In this document: in pieces, positions 7,490 to 16,944 of the stretch
Layout of the letters: each line of letters starts with the position of its first letter
Position numbering within the stretch: position 1 is the first letter of the stretch
Notes under the pieces: model-generated
What the model was told of the DNA's origin: nothing
The model's input: only the letters and a program-made list of their open reading frames with translations
The model's database searches: none
Position numbers and translations under genes: made by a program
From: Rhizobium sp. BT03
GTDB taxonomy: Bacteria > Pseudomonadota > Alphaproteobacteria > Rhizobiales > Rhizobiaceae
Length of the DNA stretch: 64,000 nucleotides
Reading direction: 5' to 3'
Assembly (NCBI RefSeq): GCF_030053155.1
Contig: NZ_CP125640.1
Location: 1,488,001 to 1,552,000 of the forward strand

Positions 7490-9652
7490 TCACTGATAGG
7501 CCGGCTGCGCCAGGATCTGCTGGCCCTGGATCTGCTGCCCCCGAATCTGCTGTAATGCCTGCGCCGCCATCTCGCCGCGCGCCTGCTCGACGGTGGCGCG
7601 ATGCTCGATCTCGGCCTCTGCCACACTGAGCTCGGCTTTGCGCTGTTCGGCGCCGGCCTTCACCTCGGCGGTTTTCAGCTTGAGCATCTCGCCGGGAGAT
7701 GGCTGCGGCTCTGGTTTCGGCGCGCTTGCGGCCTGGGAAAGCTGGGCTCCCACCTGCTCCAGCGTGCTTTCGAGCTGGCGCCCGGCCCGGAAGCCGCGGG
7801 CGGCAAAGAGCAGCGTCTCGACCATCACAGGCACCAGCATCGGCGACTGCTGCGCCATGGCGCCGGCCTGCTGCATGAAGCCGCCGACCATCTGGACGAA
7901 TTCCATGCGGCGCTGCTTTTCGGCATCCTCGTCGGGCTCGATGGTCGAATCCGTCTCGATCTCGATCTGGAAGCCGCGAATGCTGTCATTGCGGAGCAGC
8001 TGCACCACCTCGTCGATCGTCGGCTGCCCCATCATCTGCTGCAGCTGAGGCGGCATTTCGGGCGGCGCCATTCCTGGGGACGACTGGGCCGGCTGGCCGG
8101 TCTGCTGCGCCCGCATCGCCGCCTGCTGCGCCGCCATCTGCATCTGCTGCATTTGCATTTGCACCTGCTGCTTCTGAGCCATCGTGGGCAGCCGGATGCC
8201 GCTCACCAGCATCAGCGTTTCCGGCTGGAACTGGTCGCAGATGATTTCGCCGGCGAGGCGGATGATGTCGCGGGCAAAACGCGCCAGCTCGGCCTGGCGG
8301 TCGCGAATGCGGATCGAGCCCCACTGGCTCTTGATGCGCTGCGCCGTCGCCGTTTCGGAGGCCTGTGTATCGCCGCGCACGATGTCGGAGATGCCGGTGA
8401 TCTGGTAGACGTCCTCGATCAGCTGCTTGCGGGCGGACATGCAGGCGACGATGACCTTCTGCACCTCGTCGATCGGCAGCGTCACGATCGCCTTCGAGCC
8501 GCCCTTGTCGGTAAAGGCCGCCCATTCCGGGATCGGCACCATCACCATGTCGTTTTCAGGCCGCATCGCCTTTTCGATCGCCGGCGAGATTGCCCCGTCG
8601 CCGGAGGGATAGAACACTTTCAGGCGCAGCTGATCGGTCAGCTTGTTGATGCGCTTGGTCAAGAGATCGATTTCGTCGCATTGCTGCTGGTAATAGACAT
8701 AGTCGGGAACCGGGATCAGCGAGCTCGTAGACATCGTGCCATAGGCCGGGCGCGGGCAAGGCCAGAAATGCGTCAAATCGAGCGGCGGCTCGGAGACCTC
8801 AAGCGCCACCGGCGAACCGTCGGCGATCCAGACGGTATAATTCTCGCTCTTGCACCAGATTTCCCAGACATGGGTCTTGCCTTCATTCTCCAGGCGCTCG
8901 GCCTGGCTGGCGCCCTTATTGCCGGCAGCACCTTCCGCCGCCCGCGATGCCATGGCCTCCGTGCCGAAGCGTTTCTCCATCTCCCCGTCGGTCATCGGCA
9001 CGCGCCGCGCCACCCAGGTCACATCCTTCCAGCGCCGCGCCGGCGAATGCAGGAAATCCGACCAGTGGACATAATCGATGCAGACACGCTCGTCGGCGAT
9101 CACCTCAGGCTGAGGACCGCCCATGGCGCCGATCTCGCCGACGATGCCGCCGGGCAAGCCTGCGCCAGGAGCTTGGGCTGCCGCCGGGTCCGAGGGCTGG
9201 ACACCCATATCGAGCGGCTCGAAATCGGCTTCGTAACGCAGCCACACCGTGCCGCGGGCGCAGAGCAGAAAGTCGTCGCGAACCGCCCGCATGATCGAAT
9301 CGATATCGGCCGCATCGCCGGTATAGGCAAGATTGCGCTCGACCAGTTCCGAGGCGATGCGCGCCACCGGCTGGGCATCCTTGAAGCGGCGCTCGACCAC
9401 CGGCTGCGGCACGCGGGCATAAACGGCCGGCTGCATCACCGAGGTATTGGCCCAGAGCATCGGAAAGCGGCGCTTGGCGGCGCTCGTCTGATCCGACTGC
9501 TGGTCGAGATAGATCTTCTCGATCTTGATGCAGCGGTCATGCCAGGACTTGAAATAGCGCTGGGCGCGCTCGAGCTCCTGCTGCCAATGGGCGCCGACCT
9601 TGGCAGTATCCCAGCGCTGCCCGCTCTGCGAAGCCGTTATCTCGTCTTCCAT
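7490..9652 (-). CDS. Phage portal protein
   Basis: The 720-residue protein would form the dodecameric DNA entry ring at one capsid vertex. Recognisable parts are an N-terminal helical domain (WQQELERAQRYFKSWHDRC), a central segment with PRPAYGTMSTSSLIPVPDYV, which is typical of P22-like portals, and a long Gln/Met-rich C-terminal helix that could form the barrel. ATG 9652 shares one base with the terminase stop (TGATG). Its place directly after the large terminase gene supports the call. Confidence 0.85.
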   Translation of the reverse strand: MEDEITASQSGQRWDTAKVGAHWQQELERAQRYFKSWHDRCIKIEKIYLDQQSDQTSAAKRRFPMLWANTSVMQPAVYARVPQPVVERRFKDAQPVARIASELVERNLAYTGDAADIDSIMRAVRDDFLLCARGTVWLRYEADFEPLDMGVQPSDPAAAQAPGAGLPGGIVGEIGAMGGPQPEVIADERVCIDYVHWSDFLHSPARRWKDVTWVARRVPMTDGEMEKRFGTEAMASRAAEGAAGNKGASQAERLENEGKTHVWEIWCKSENYTVWIADGSPVALEVSEPPLDLTHFWPCPRPAYGTMSTSSLIPVPDYVYYQQQCDEIDLLTKRINKLTDQLRLKVFYPSGDGAISPAIEKAMRPENDMVMVPIPEWAAFTDKGGSKAIVTLPIDEVQKVIVACMSARKQLIEDVYQITGISDIVRGDTQASETATAQRIKSQWGSIRIRDRQAELARFARDIIRLAGEIICDQFQPETLMLVSGIRLPTMAQKQQVQMQMQQMQMAAQQAAMRAQQTGQPAQSSPGMAPPEMPPQLQQMMGQPTIDEVVQLLRNDSIRGFQIEIETDSTIEPDEDAEKQRRMEFVQMVGGFMQQAGAMAQQSPMLVPVMVETLLFAARGFRAGRQLESTLEQVGAQLSQAASAPKPEPQPSPGEMLKLKTAEVKAGAEQRKAELSVAEAEIEHRATVEQARGEMAAQALQQIRGQQIQGQQILAQPAYQ

Positions 9653-11223
9653 CAAACACGCTCGCTCTGTCTAGGGGTGGCATCGGCAAATTCGTTGAAT
9701 GTCATCGTCTGAAACGTCGGCAGCGGCTTACGCTCTGGCTTCAGCGGTTCGGGCGCCAATCCGGTGAAGATGATCGCCAGGCCGCCGAAAGCATCAGCGC
9801 CGTGCGAGGCCCAGTTGTGCAGCGGCTCGTCGCGGAAGACGCCGAGATCCTCGTCCCAGTCCTTGCGATAGTTCCGCAGGCACTTGATCCCCTCGGCGCA
9901 GCCGGCCTGGTCGAACTCGACCTTGGCCAGGATGCGCCTTGTGCCGTTGATGCGGTCATGCACATAGGCGCGCTCGACCTTGCGCACCGTGCCGAGACCG
10001 CGCGCCTTGACCTCTTTCAGCATGACTTCGATGCGGGTCATGCCGCCGCGCGTCCATTCCCTGACCTTGATGTCGTGCGGCATATTGTGGACGCCGTAGA
10101 TATAACCATTGTCGCGCGCGCGCCGCTCCAGCTCACCGAGCATGCCGTCCATGCCGGTGCCGGTATGCTCGAAATAGCCGATCATCCTCACCCGGCCCGG
10201 CAGCACCTGGAACAGCCAGACGCTGTTGGCATCGTCCATGCCGATGTCGGAGATGGTGTGGACGGGATAGCCCTCCACATGCGGAAAAACCCCGACGCGC
10301 TCCTCGGCGTCCGCTACCGCCATCTGATCGGCATAATAGGCGCCTTCGACGCTCGCTTCGAAAGCCTCGGCCGACGTCGAGGGATATTCGCGCTTCATAT
10401 CGCCGAGCTGGGTTTCGGCCTTCTTGACGTACCAGGCCTTCTGCCCCTCCGTCAGGGCGATGCCCTGCTCGCCGAGCTGGCGGAAGTATTTGGCGAAAGC
10501 GTCGCTGATGATGACGCCCTGAGGCGCGATCGCATATTGCGGCTCCTTCCACCAAGGGAAGAAATGGAACTTGAAGTCGAGTTCGGTCAGCTTCGCCGCC
10601 TGGCGCTGCTTCACCTGGGCATCGTCGCAGAGCGCGTAAAAATGCCCTTCCTGGCCCTCCGCCGTGCTTTCGATGAACACCAGCTGGCCGGCCTGTACCG
10701 TATTCAAAGCGCCGGTGCGCACCTCCCGCGCCTTGTCGGGGTATTTGGCGCAGAGTTTGCCATATTCGGAGATGTGCAGATATTGCAGCGTTCCCGAGCG
10801 CAGCGAGGTGCCGACGCGGATGCTCGAATTGTTGCCGAGCAGCAGTTCGGCCTGGTTGCCCCTGACGACGGGCACGGCGTTGCGGATACCCTCCGGCAGG
10901 TTGTCATAGGGATATTTGATCTTGTCCCGGAAGATCGTCTGCACGTCGCCGAGCGTATGGGCGATGGTGCCGGCCCTAATATCCCGGTTGAAGACGCAGG
11001 CATCGAGCATGAAGATCTGGATGAAGGTCGTCAGTCCGAGCTGGCGGGCCTTCAAAAGCACGTTGAGATAATGCATCTCCTCGAAGAAGGTCATCTGCAT
11101 CAGGTTCATCTCGAACCTGACGCGCCGGCCGGATTTGTCGGTGATCCAGTAGAGATTGTTCAGCCGCCAGCGCCAGTCGGAAAACTGATCAACCGCCGTT
11201 TGGAAGTCCGCGGGTTTTGCCAT
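9652..11223 (-). CDS. Phage terminase large subunit
   Basis: The 523-residue packaging motor starts at ATG 11223 (MAKPADFQTAVDQFSDWRW), inside the end of the small-subunit gene. The ATPase half has a degenerate Walker A, LLKARQLGLTT, and a Walker B-like LVFIESTAEG. The nuclease half has the acidic motif TISDIGMDDANSVW and a final HGADAF, as in RNase H-like terminase nucleases. The P-loop lacks the usual GK[ST] lysine at its normal place, a known variant in this family, with Lys or Arg upstream (KAR). Confidence 0.88.
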   Translation of the reverse strand: MAKPADFQTAVDQFSDWRWRLNNLYWITDKSGRRVRFEMNLMQMTFFEEMHYLNVLLKARQLGLTTFIQIFMLDACVFNRDIRAGTIAHTLGDVQTIFRDKIKYPYDNLPEGIRNAVPVVRGNQAELLLGNNSSIRVGTSLRSGTLQYLHISEYGKLCAKYPDKAREVRTGALNTVQAGQLVFIESTAEGQEGHFYALCDDAQVKQRQAAKLTELDFKFHFFPWWKEPQYAIAPQGVIISDAFAKYFRQLGEQGIALTEGQKAWYVKKAETQLGDMKREYPSTSAEAFEASVEGAYYADQMAVADAEERVGVFPHVEGYPVHTISDIGMDDANSVWLFQVLPGRVRMIGYFEHTGTGMDGMLGELERRARDNGYIYGVHNMPHDIKVREWTRGGMTRIEVMLKEVKARGLGTVRKVERAYVHDRINGTRRILAKVEFDQAGCAEGIKCLRNYRKDWDEDLGVFRDEPLHNWASHGADAFGGLAIIFTGLAPEPLKPERKPLPTFQTMTFNEFADATPRQSERV

Positions 11224-11659
11224 TGATATCTTCCAGCAATTGCGAGACTTCGCCGGTGACGCCCTGTTCGGGCTCGGCCTTGGCGCCGTATTTCTTCGGC
11301 CGCAGCTTCTCTGCGACCCATTGGCGGGTGGCGATGCGCAGCTGCGAGCGCCGGATCGCTTCGCCATTTTCCTGCCAGCCGGTGGTCTCGCCGGCCGCGT
11401 TCTTCTTCTCGATCCAGTCATTGCTGCGGTCGTCGGCAATCTCGACCAGCTCGTCGACGAAGCCGTCGGCGAGGATCTCGCGCGCCAGCGCATAGCGCGC
11501 CCGAAACGCCGCCTTGCCGTCGTCGGCAAGCCAGGAGAGCACCGTCGATTTCGCCGGCATATCCTCATCCCGGCAGATCGATCGCAGGCTTTCCCGGTCG
11601 GCAATACGATCGCAGATCTTCTCGGCCAGCGCCTGGGTGAACTTGGTCGGTCTGCCCAT
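11189..11659 (-). CDS. Phage terminase small subunit (Sf6-type)
   Basis: This 156-residue protein recognises viral DNA and loads the large subunit. It opens with MGRPTKFTQALAEKICDRI, and the helix-turn-helix region CRDEDMPAKSTVLSWL is typical of the Sf6-type small terminase. A central helical segment (YALAREILADGFVDELVEIAD) should form the ring. Its last 35 bases overlap the start of the large-subunit gene. Confidence 0.88.
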   Translation of the reverse strand: MGRPTKFTQALAEKICDRIADRESLRSICRDEDMPAKSTVLSWLADDGKAAFRARYALAREILADGFVDELVEIADDRSNDWIEKKNAAGETTGWQENGEAIRRSQLRIATRQWVAEKLRPKKYGAKAEPEQGVTGEVSQLLEDINGKTRGLPNGG

Positions 11660-11677
11660 GGGTCTGTTTCTGAAAGC

Positions 11678-11914
11678 TCAGAATAGCGCGATGATGTTGG
11701 ACGCCGTCGTCCCGGTCAGCGCTACGATCGCCGCATGCACCGGCAGGATCGTTCCGGCCGGCACGTTCCTGAAAATGACAGGATCCATATCCCGCCGCGG
11801 CGCAATCGCCACATCGCCCGCCGTGCCGATATAAAGCGCCCGCGCCCCGACGATCGCACTATCATTCGGGGTCACTACGGCGGCCCGCGAGGCCGGAGCA
11901 ATCGAAGGGTCCAT
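11678..11914 (-). CDS. Small phage spike-like protein
   Basis: A 78-residue all-beta protein starting at ATG 11914 with AAGGAG 9 bases upstream. It carries the pattern ARALYIGTAGDVAI followed by FRNVPAGTILPV and TGTTASNIIALF. This pattern is common in short phage proteins near structural genes and resembles the beta-sandwich base of a spike. It is the first gene of the late block and lies 18 bases before the small terminase gene. The function is inferred. Confidence 0.65.
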   Translation of the reverse strand: MDPSIAPASRAAVVTPNDSAIVGARALYIGTAGDVAIAPRRDMDPVIFRNVPAGTILPVHAAIVALTGTTASNIIALF

Positions 11915-13159
11915 GGCAGTTCTCCTTGTGAAGGGGTGGGCGTGCTGACACTGCCGCAGGGGCACGCTTAGCTGTTTGGCGAAAACCTCCCTCCACCCTC
12001 CGTCATCCCAGGCCTCGAGCCTGGGATCCATGCCCACGTCTGGCGGAGGCCAACGTGGATCCTCGGGTCAAGCCCGAGGAGGACGGAGCAAGGGGTGAGC
12101 GCTGTGCCAAACCCGCGGTGACGTTCGATGACGCTGGCCGGGGAGCCTCGGCGAATGCATGCGATCGAAGAGCAACACCGACTTGATCGTCGATCATTGC
12201 CTTCGGATTCAATATTCGCAGCTTGGATTTACGGTAGTGATAAATGATCCGCCGGGGGGGTGATCAAGGGCTGATGTGGGTTTTGTTAATTTGGAGCGCA
12301 CGCCAGAACGTCACCCACTGCTGCGGTGGTGGAGTTGGCGAAAACGCCACACCACCCTCCGTCCTCCTCGGCCTTGATGCCCGAGGATCCATCCCCGCTG
12401 CTGATGGAGGTCAACGTGGATCCTCGGGTCAAGCCCGAGGAAGACGGAGCAAGGGGTGAGCGCTGCGGCAAACCCGCGGTGGCGTTCGATGAACGCTGGC
12501 CGGCAAACCTTGGCGAATGATGCATGCGATCGAAGACGATGCCGCTCTTGACCGCCGACATCAGCTCCGGATTCAAATCTCGCAGCTTGGATTTACGGTA
12601 GGTTTAACTGATCCGCCAGGGGGTGATCAAGCGCTGACGTGGGTTAGCTTTGAAATCAAACTTGCCCGACCAATCGGCGGCAGAATGCCATCCGGCAAGT
12701 TTGGCAAATCGCGTTCCCCCACCCTCCGTCATCCTCGGCCTTGAGCCGAGGATCCATCCCCGCCGCTCGAGGGACGCATTCGGCGGCAAGAACGACACCG
12801 ATTTGATCGTCATTCGCTTAGGATTCAAATCTCGCAGCTTGGATTTGCGGTAGTCATAACTGACTTGCCGGGCGGTGATCAAGGACTGACGTGGCTTAGT
12901 TTTGAAATCAAATCTGCCCGACCAGCTGGCGGCAGAATGCCATCCGCTAGCCAGCAAGTGTGGCGAACGCGCTCCCCCACCCTCCGTCCTCCTCGGCCTT
13001 GATGCCCGAGGATCCATGCCCACTGCTGATGGAGGCCAATATGGATCTTCGGGGGAGGACGGAGCAGGAGGTGAGCTGCCGGCAGAACGCCTCCCACTTT
13101 GCCAGCCCTCAACTCCGGCGTACAAATAGCATTCTGTCGGTCAAACGATGGAGGCGTCA
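11915..13159. repeat. Three-unit degenerate direct repeat array with palindromic ends
   Basis: No supported gene is present. About 12.0-13.07 kb consists of three related units. Each has an inverted repeat built from a CTCCGTC box, a GGATCC box and a GTCAAGCCCGAGGA-like stem, then a spacer with the conserved string CGCAGCTTGGATTT (at about 12217, 12579 and 12833), then a TGATCAAG-GCTGA box. Units two and three also share GAATGCCATCCG. The palindromic part recurs singly at 14.07, 14.67, 19.32, 32.29, 33.60, 35.90, 54.02 and 54.39 kb. The array lies exactly at the border between phage and host-type genes. Confidence 0.75.
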
Positions 13160-14005
13160 GTGAAGCCCGCGAGACTTATTATTTGCCTTGCCGCCCTTCT
13201 CGGCATCACGCTTGCCGAAAACCCAGCCAATGCCGACGAATTGGTGCGGTTCGAAAGCGCTCCTGTCAAGCTCAGCGCCTTTCGAATTCGCAAGGCTGCG
13301 GAACAGGGAGAAATTCTCTCCCAACCGCCGGGCACGCCCTTGCTCGGATATTTGTCCCGCCCTGGCGGTAACGGTCCCTTCCCGGCGGTCGTCGTCATGC
13401 ATGGATGCGAGGGCATGCGTCCGAGCGTCAAGGACCTTTGGCCGAAACGGCTGGTCTCCTGGGGTTACGTCGTGCTTGTTGTCGACAGCTTCACCACCCG
13501 CAATATCAAAGACACATGCCGAAGCTCCCTTCCCGATCGCGTCTTCGACGCCTATGGCGCTTTGAATTTCCTAGCGAAATCGAGCTTTGTCGATATCAGG
13601 CGCGTCGCCCTGATCGGCTTTTCGACGGGCGGCACCGCGACGCTGGAGGCCACGAAAATCGAAGGGAACGAACAGCTGATGGAGCACAAATTCAAGGCGG
13701 CGGTCGCCTATTATCCGGCCTGTGGGGCAAGTCAGGGCAATGCGACGGTGCCGACCCTGATCTTAAGCGGCGACCGAGACAATTGGAGCCCGGTTGAACC
13801 ATGCCGGAAGAGGCTTGCCCGCCTTGGTGACGATGCCCCGCCAATCGAACTCAATCTCTACAAGGGTGTTTATCACAATTTCGATGCCCCGGAATTCACG
13901 GCGGGAAAAAGGGTGCTAGGTCATATCGAAAAATACAATCCGGACGCCGCGGCAAAGTCCATCCGCAGCGTTTACACGTTTCTTCGGACGTCCCTCTTGA
14001 AATAA
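13160..14005 (+). CDS. Exported dienelactone hydrolase family protein
   Basis: About 281 residues with an N-terminal signal peptide ending near ENPANADE, so the enzyme is probably periplasmic. The alpha/beta-hydrolase core shows the oxyanion strand VVVMHGCEGM, a nucleophile elbow GFSTGG, an acidic residue in LSGDRDNWSP and a histidine in YHNFD. Dienelactone hydrolases usually have Cys at the nucleophile; a Ser here points to a more general esterase, substrate unknown. GTG 13160 has GGAGG 5 bases upstream; the ATG at 13148 has no such site. Confidence 0.75.
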   Translation: MKPARLIICLAALLGITLAENPANADELVRFESAPVKLSAFRIRKAAEQGEILSQPPGTPLLGYLSRPGGNGPFPAVVVMHGCEGMRPSVKDLWPKRLVSWGYVVLVVDSFTTRNIKDTCRSSLPDRVFDAYGALNFLAKSSFVDIRRVALIGFSTGGTATLEATKIEGNEQLMEHKFKAAVAYYPACGASQGNATVPTLILSGDRDNWSPVEPCRKRLARLGDDAPPIELNLYKGVYHNFDAPEFTAGKRVLGHIEKYNPDAAAKSIRSVYTFLRTSLLK

Positions 14006-14118
14006 ATCTGCTTCGGCACGACGCTGCCATCCGCCAACAGCGAGTTTGGCACCAACACATCCCCAACCTCCGTCATTCCAGGCCTTGAGCCTGGAATCAA
14101 CGCCCGCCAGCGGAGGCA
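14006..14118. repeat. Single copy of the CTCCGTC/GGAATC palindromic repeat
   Basis: About 14064-14117 is a partial copy of the palindromic unit in the array at 12-13 kb, with the stem CCAGGCCTTGAGCCTGG. It lies between two convergent genes, where it could act as a shared transcription stop. Confidence 0.7.
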
Positions 14119-14583
14119 CTACCGCGAGAGCATCGCCTTCAGTCGCCGTTGCAAGGCAGGATGTTCGGCAGAGATGCGAACCTGGCTAAGCGCGTAACGC
14201 ATGGCGGGCGTGAACGGCAGCCAATGCTGCAGATGATTCAGCAGTTCATCCGACATCATGTCTTCAAGCGGGCCGGTGCCCAATTGACCGAGCGCCTCTT
14301 CGTGATCGGGCAATTTGGCTTGCTCGACAATGGCGAGAACCCGCTTCAACACCATCTCTTTCGGATCGTGAAGCAGGATCGTCGACCAATACCATGCGCC
14401 GGGATCCGCCAGATAGGCCTGGATATAGGCTTCAGCGGCAATCGATGGCTTTCCAAGGGCAACCATGTCAGGCAGCCAGGCAGGATCTGACGCGATGGCG
14501 CTGCGTGTGAAAACATGGGTTGGGGAAGTATCGGAGCTGCGGTGTCTCTTGTTCACTTCCGGGGCGATCCGCGTTGATGGCAA
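14119..14583 (-). CDS. Hypothetical protein, DUF6869-like
   Basis: A soluble 154-residue protein, mostly helical, with AEAYIQAYLADPGAWYW near the middle and the stretch GQLGTGPLEDMMSDE. The latter resembles the DUF6869 family, whose role is unknown; this match is from memory and is uncertain. The true start may be later than 14583. It is flanked on both sides by copies of the palindromic repeat. Confidence 0.5.
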   Translation of the reverse strand: MPSTRIAPEVNKRHRSSDTSPTHVFTRSAIASDPAWLPDMVALGKPSIAAEAYIQAYLADPGAWYWSTILLHDPKEMVLKRVLAIVEQAKLPDHEEALGQLGTGPLEDMMSDELLNHLQHWLPFTPAMRYALSQVRISAEHPALQRRLKAMLSR

Positions 14584-14852
14584 CAGGTGATTTATCGCGC
14601 CGCAGAATCCTCATCAAGTCCGACCGCAATCATCACGCGCGTCAGCGGCGAGTGTGGCACCAACACACCCCCAACCTCCGTCATTCCAGGCCTTGAGCCT
14701 GGAATCCATGCCCGCCGCTGATGGGTGGCCGGCGTGGATCCTCGGGTCAAGCCCGAGGAGGACGGAGCGCGGGGTGAAAGCTGCGGCAAATCAGCGATAT
14801 ATGAGCTGACGCGCGCCGGCTGCCTGCCGGCCGCGCGTCCCTTAGAGCAAAC
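14584..14852. repeat. Palindromic repeat copy, 14673-14776
   Basis: A full copy of the palindromic element in the 12-13 kb array, with two stems: CCAGGCCTTGAGCCTGG and CTCGGGTCAAGCCCGAG. The rest of the gap shows no gene. Confidence 0.7.
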
Positions 14853-15383
14853 CTAAATGCCGCCCGGCCGCGACGTGGTCGAATTGCTCGCCGACGACAA
14901 AAAATCGTCTTCTGGTGTCGGCAGCCTCCCCTCGGGCGTCAGGTCGTCGACCGCTTTGGGGAGATCGCGACTCAGCCGCCCGAGAATCTCTTCTCGCGAC
15001 AGGCCGGTGTTCCGTGCAATCTCGTTCAGAACATCGGGGCCGAGGGCTTCGGCGAGCTGGCCGTCATTGATATCGGCATTCTGCCCGGGTTTTACCCATG
15101 AGTCGATCTTGTCGCCATGGCCGTTCTGCTGAAAGGTTTTCAGGAGATCGCCGAGGCCGCCGCTGACGATGCCGCCTGAGGTCAGCCCGCCGAGAAGTCC
15201 GCCCAAACCACCGGAGCCGCCGAGTCCCCCGAGGATGCCGCCAAGCCCGCCCGGCTGCTGACCTCCGGGGCCTGATTGCTGCGGGTTCTGAATGCCGCGC
15301 AGGAGCTCCCCGATCTTGTCTCTGTTCTGGTAGCCGGCAACGGCAAGAACGGCGAGAAGCGCCTTCAATTGACCGCTCATCAT
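14853..15383 (-). CDS. YidB-like (DUF937) protein
   Basis: The 176-residue protein begins MMSGQLKALLAVLAVAGYQ and has a Gly-rich, Gln-rich middle (GGLGGILGGLGGSGGLGG). The C-terminal part contains WVKPGQNADINDGQLAEALG and LNEIARNTGLSREEILGRL, the conserved core of YidB/DUF937 proteins. Function is not established. Start 15383 is supported by GGGAGG 7 bases upstream. The last residues, with SNSTTSRPGG, are probably disordered. Confidence 0.75.
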   Translation of the reverse strand: MMSGQLKALLAVLAVAGYQNRDKIGELLRGIQNPQQSGPGGQQPGGLGGILGGLGGSGGLGGLLGGLTSGGIVSGGLGDLLKTFQQNGHGDKIDSWVKPGQNADINDGQLAEALGPDVLNEIARNTGLSREEILGRLSRDLPKAVDDLTPEGRLPTPEDDFLSSASNSTTSRPGGI

Positions 15384-15543
15384 GATGAATCCTCCCATGG
15401 TTCAAAGACTGCAGCCGACCCATGCAGAGCGCTGCATGGGCAGCAATGTCCGGCGCGCCCAAAGGTTCCGCCGGCATCGGCACGACGGCCACCTTCTCCC
15501 TGTCACCAGGCTTTGCCGACTACCCCGCCGCTCACACCGCGGG

Positions 15544-15885
15544 TCAGATTTCCGGGCAGCCGCGCCGGTTGGCAAAGATCATCCGCTCCGGCCCACGGCG
15601 CGTCATCCCCTGGACGACGACGCTGCGCGGCGACATGCGGACGATCTGCGCCCGGCGAAGTCCTTCGCTGCGGGCGATATCGAGCGCATCGTCCGGATCG
15701 CAGCCGCGCGGACCGCGGCGGTCGTATCGGTCATAACGATCACGGTCGCGATCGCGATCGTAAACACCGACGCCACCGGGGCCGACCCGCAATTCCAGAT
15801 CCTGCGCAGCCGCGATCGTCGGCGAGATCGTCAAGCCGGTCATGGCGGCGAGGCCGACCAGAATGAATTGAAGAGATTTCCGCAT
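15544..15885 (-). CDS. Exported hypothetical protein with Asp-Arg repeats
   Basis: 113 residues from ATG 15885 (MRKSLQFILVGLAAMTG) with GGGAGA upstream. A signal peptide ends near AAAQD. The mature part has a run of DRDRDRDRYDRYDRRG at about residues 43-58 and then a small domain with GCDPDDALDIARSEGLRRA. That core is shared by small exported proteins in rhizobia; function unknown. The Asp-Arg run is encoded by a GATCGC-type simple repeat and could vary in length. Confidence 0.6.
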   Translation of the reverse strand: MRKSLQFILVGLAAMTGLTISPTIAAAQDLELRVGPGGVGVYDRDRDRDRYDRYDRRGPRGCDPDDALDIARSEGLRRAQIVRMSPRSVVVQGMTRRGPERMIFANRRGCPEI

Positions 15886-16090
15886 GAGTTTCTCCCAGGG
15901 TTTTGCGCTGTATCGCAAACCCAACCTCGCCATGCGGATTTTGTTCCTGAAGACAGAGGGCCTGGGCCTTTAGTCGGAATGTTCGGCGGGGCTTACCCCA
16001 TGCGGGAGCTTCTGATTGCCATGGGGAGTGTAAAGCTCTCTCCAGCGAGGAGCGCGCGCGCGCCATAAAGGCGCGCGCAACCAGCCAGCC

Positions 16091-16837
16091 TTAGCGGAAA
16101 CCGCCGCTGGCATTCAGCCGTTCGCCGGTCAGCCAACGGGCATCGTCGGAAGCGAGGAAGACCGCGACGCCGGCAATATCGTCCGGCTGGCCGACGCGGG
16201 CAAGCGGCGTCTGGGCGACGATGGTCTGCTCGAAATCCGAGCCGATGACGCCGGCCGTGTGCGTGCCCTCGGTCTCGACCACTCCCGGCAGGATGGCGTT
16301 GACACGGATCTTGCGCGGGCCGAGTTCCTTGGCAAGCACGCTGTTGATGCCATCCACGGCGCCCTTGGTGCCGGTGTAAACGGCAGAGGCCGGCGGCGCC
16401 ACGCTGGTGACCACTGATGAGATGTTGATGACGCTGCCGCCCTCGCCGAGATGTTTGACCGCGGCCTGCGTGGTCAGGAGAACGCCGAGAACATTCACGT
16501 CGAACAGGCGGCGATACTGTTCCTCGGTCACCTCTTCGAGCGGCGCGAATTCATAGACGCCTGAGTTGTTGACCAGCACGTCGAGCTTGCCGAATTCCTT
16601 GACGGCGGCATCGACCAGTCCCTGCGCCTGCTCCGCCTTCGAGACGTCGCCCTGCACCGCGATCGCCTTGCCGCCGGCCGCGCTGATCGCGTCAACCACG
16701 GCGTCTGCTCCGGCCTTGCTCGAAGCGTAATTCACCACCACTTGCGCACCTTCGGCCGCAAGCGCCTTGGCAATTGCGGCGCCAATGCCTTTGGAGGCCC
16801 CGGTGACCACAGCGACCTTTCCCGTAAGCTTAGCCAT
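16091..16837 (-). CDS. SDR family oxidoreductase
   Basis: A 248-residue classical short-chain dehydrogenase. It has the cofactor motif TGASKGIG, the NNSG motif, a catalytic Ser in INISSV and the Tyr/Lys pair in YTGTK. The Val-Asn after strand 2 (VVVNYASSKAGAD) suggests NADP(H) use. The closest common annotation would be a 3-oxoacyl-ACP reductase-like protein; the substrate is unknown. It diverges from an ArsR-type regulator gene 107 bases away, which probably controls it. Confidence 0.85.
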   Translation of the reverse strand: MAKLTGKVAVVTGASKGIGAAIAKALAAEGAQVVVNYASSKAGADAVVDAISAAGGKAIAVQGDVSKAEQAQGLVDAAVKEFGKLDVLVNNSGVYEFAPLEEVTEEQYRRLFDVNVLGVLLTTQAAVKHLGEGGSVINISSVVTSVAPPASAVYTGTKGAVDGINSVLAKELGPRKIRVNAILPGVVETEGTHTAGVIGSDFEQTIVAQTPLARVGQPDDIAGVAVFLASDDARWLTGERLNASGGFR

Positions 16838-16882
16838 ATCCCATTCCTTCTGATCCGGACTGCCGCCGAAACTGGCGGCCTT

Positions 16883-16944
16883 GTTCCGTAGTTCAGAAAT
16901 TCGGAACTGTTGATCTTAATGTCAAGGGTCGCTATATAAAATTC
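16883..16944 (+). promoter_or_regulatory. Operator palindrome and leaderless promoter of the ArsR-type gene
   Basis: An inverted repeat, GTTCCG (16883-16888) and CGGAAC (16902-16907), with a nested AGTTC/GAACT pair, lies between the divergent SDR and ArsR genes. Next is TTGATC (16910-16915), a 17-base spacer and TATATA (16933-16938). The ATG at 16945 is only 7 bases after this -10 box, so the mRNA should start at or next to the start codon. Confidence 0.6.

Larger units (their letters stand above)
1..11914 (-). mobile_element. Prophage late (packaging and head/tail) module
   Basis: Thirteen tightly packed minus-strand genes run from a small spike-like protein through both terminase subunits, portal, scaffold, capsid and adaptor to a truncated protein at the window edge. 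The gene order and the presence of a separate scaffold and a head-tail adaptor fit a P22-like podovirus. Several stop/start pairs overlap by 1 to 4 bases. The module continues beyond position 1. No integrase, lysis or replication genes are in this block; the matching early genes appear to be at 36.1-40.6 kb. Whether it still makes particles cannot be judged here. Confidence 0.85.

Noticed and set aside
7601..9712. 703-codon plus-strand frame opposite the portal gene
   Set aside because: Antisense shadow rich in Leu, His and Arg; no ribosome site.
11224..11604. N-terminal extension of the large terminase
   Set aside because: It is the out-of-frame shadow of the small terminase gene; Arg/Ser-rich and not protein-like.
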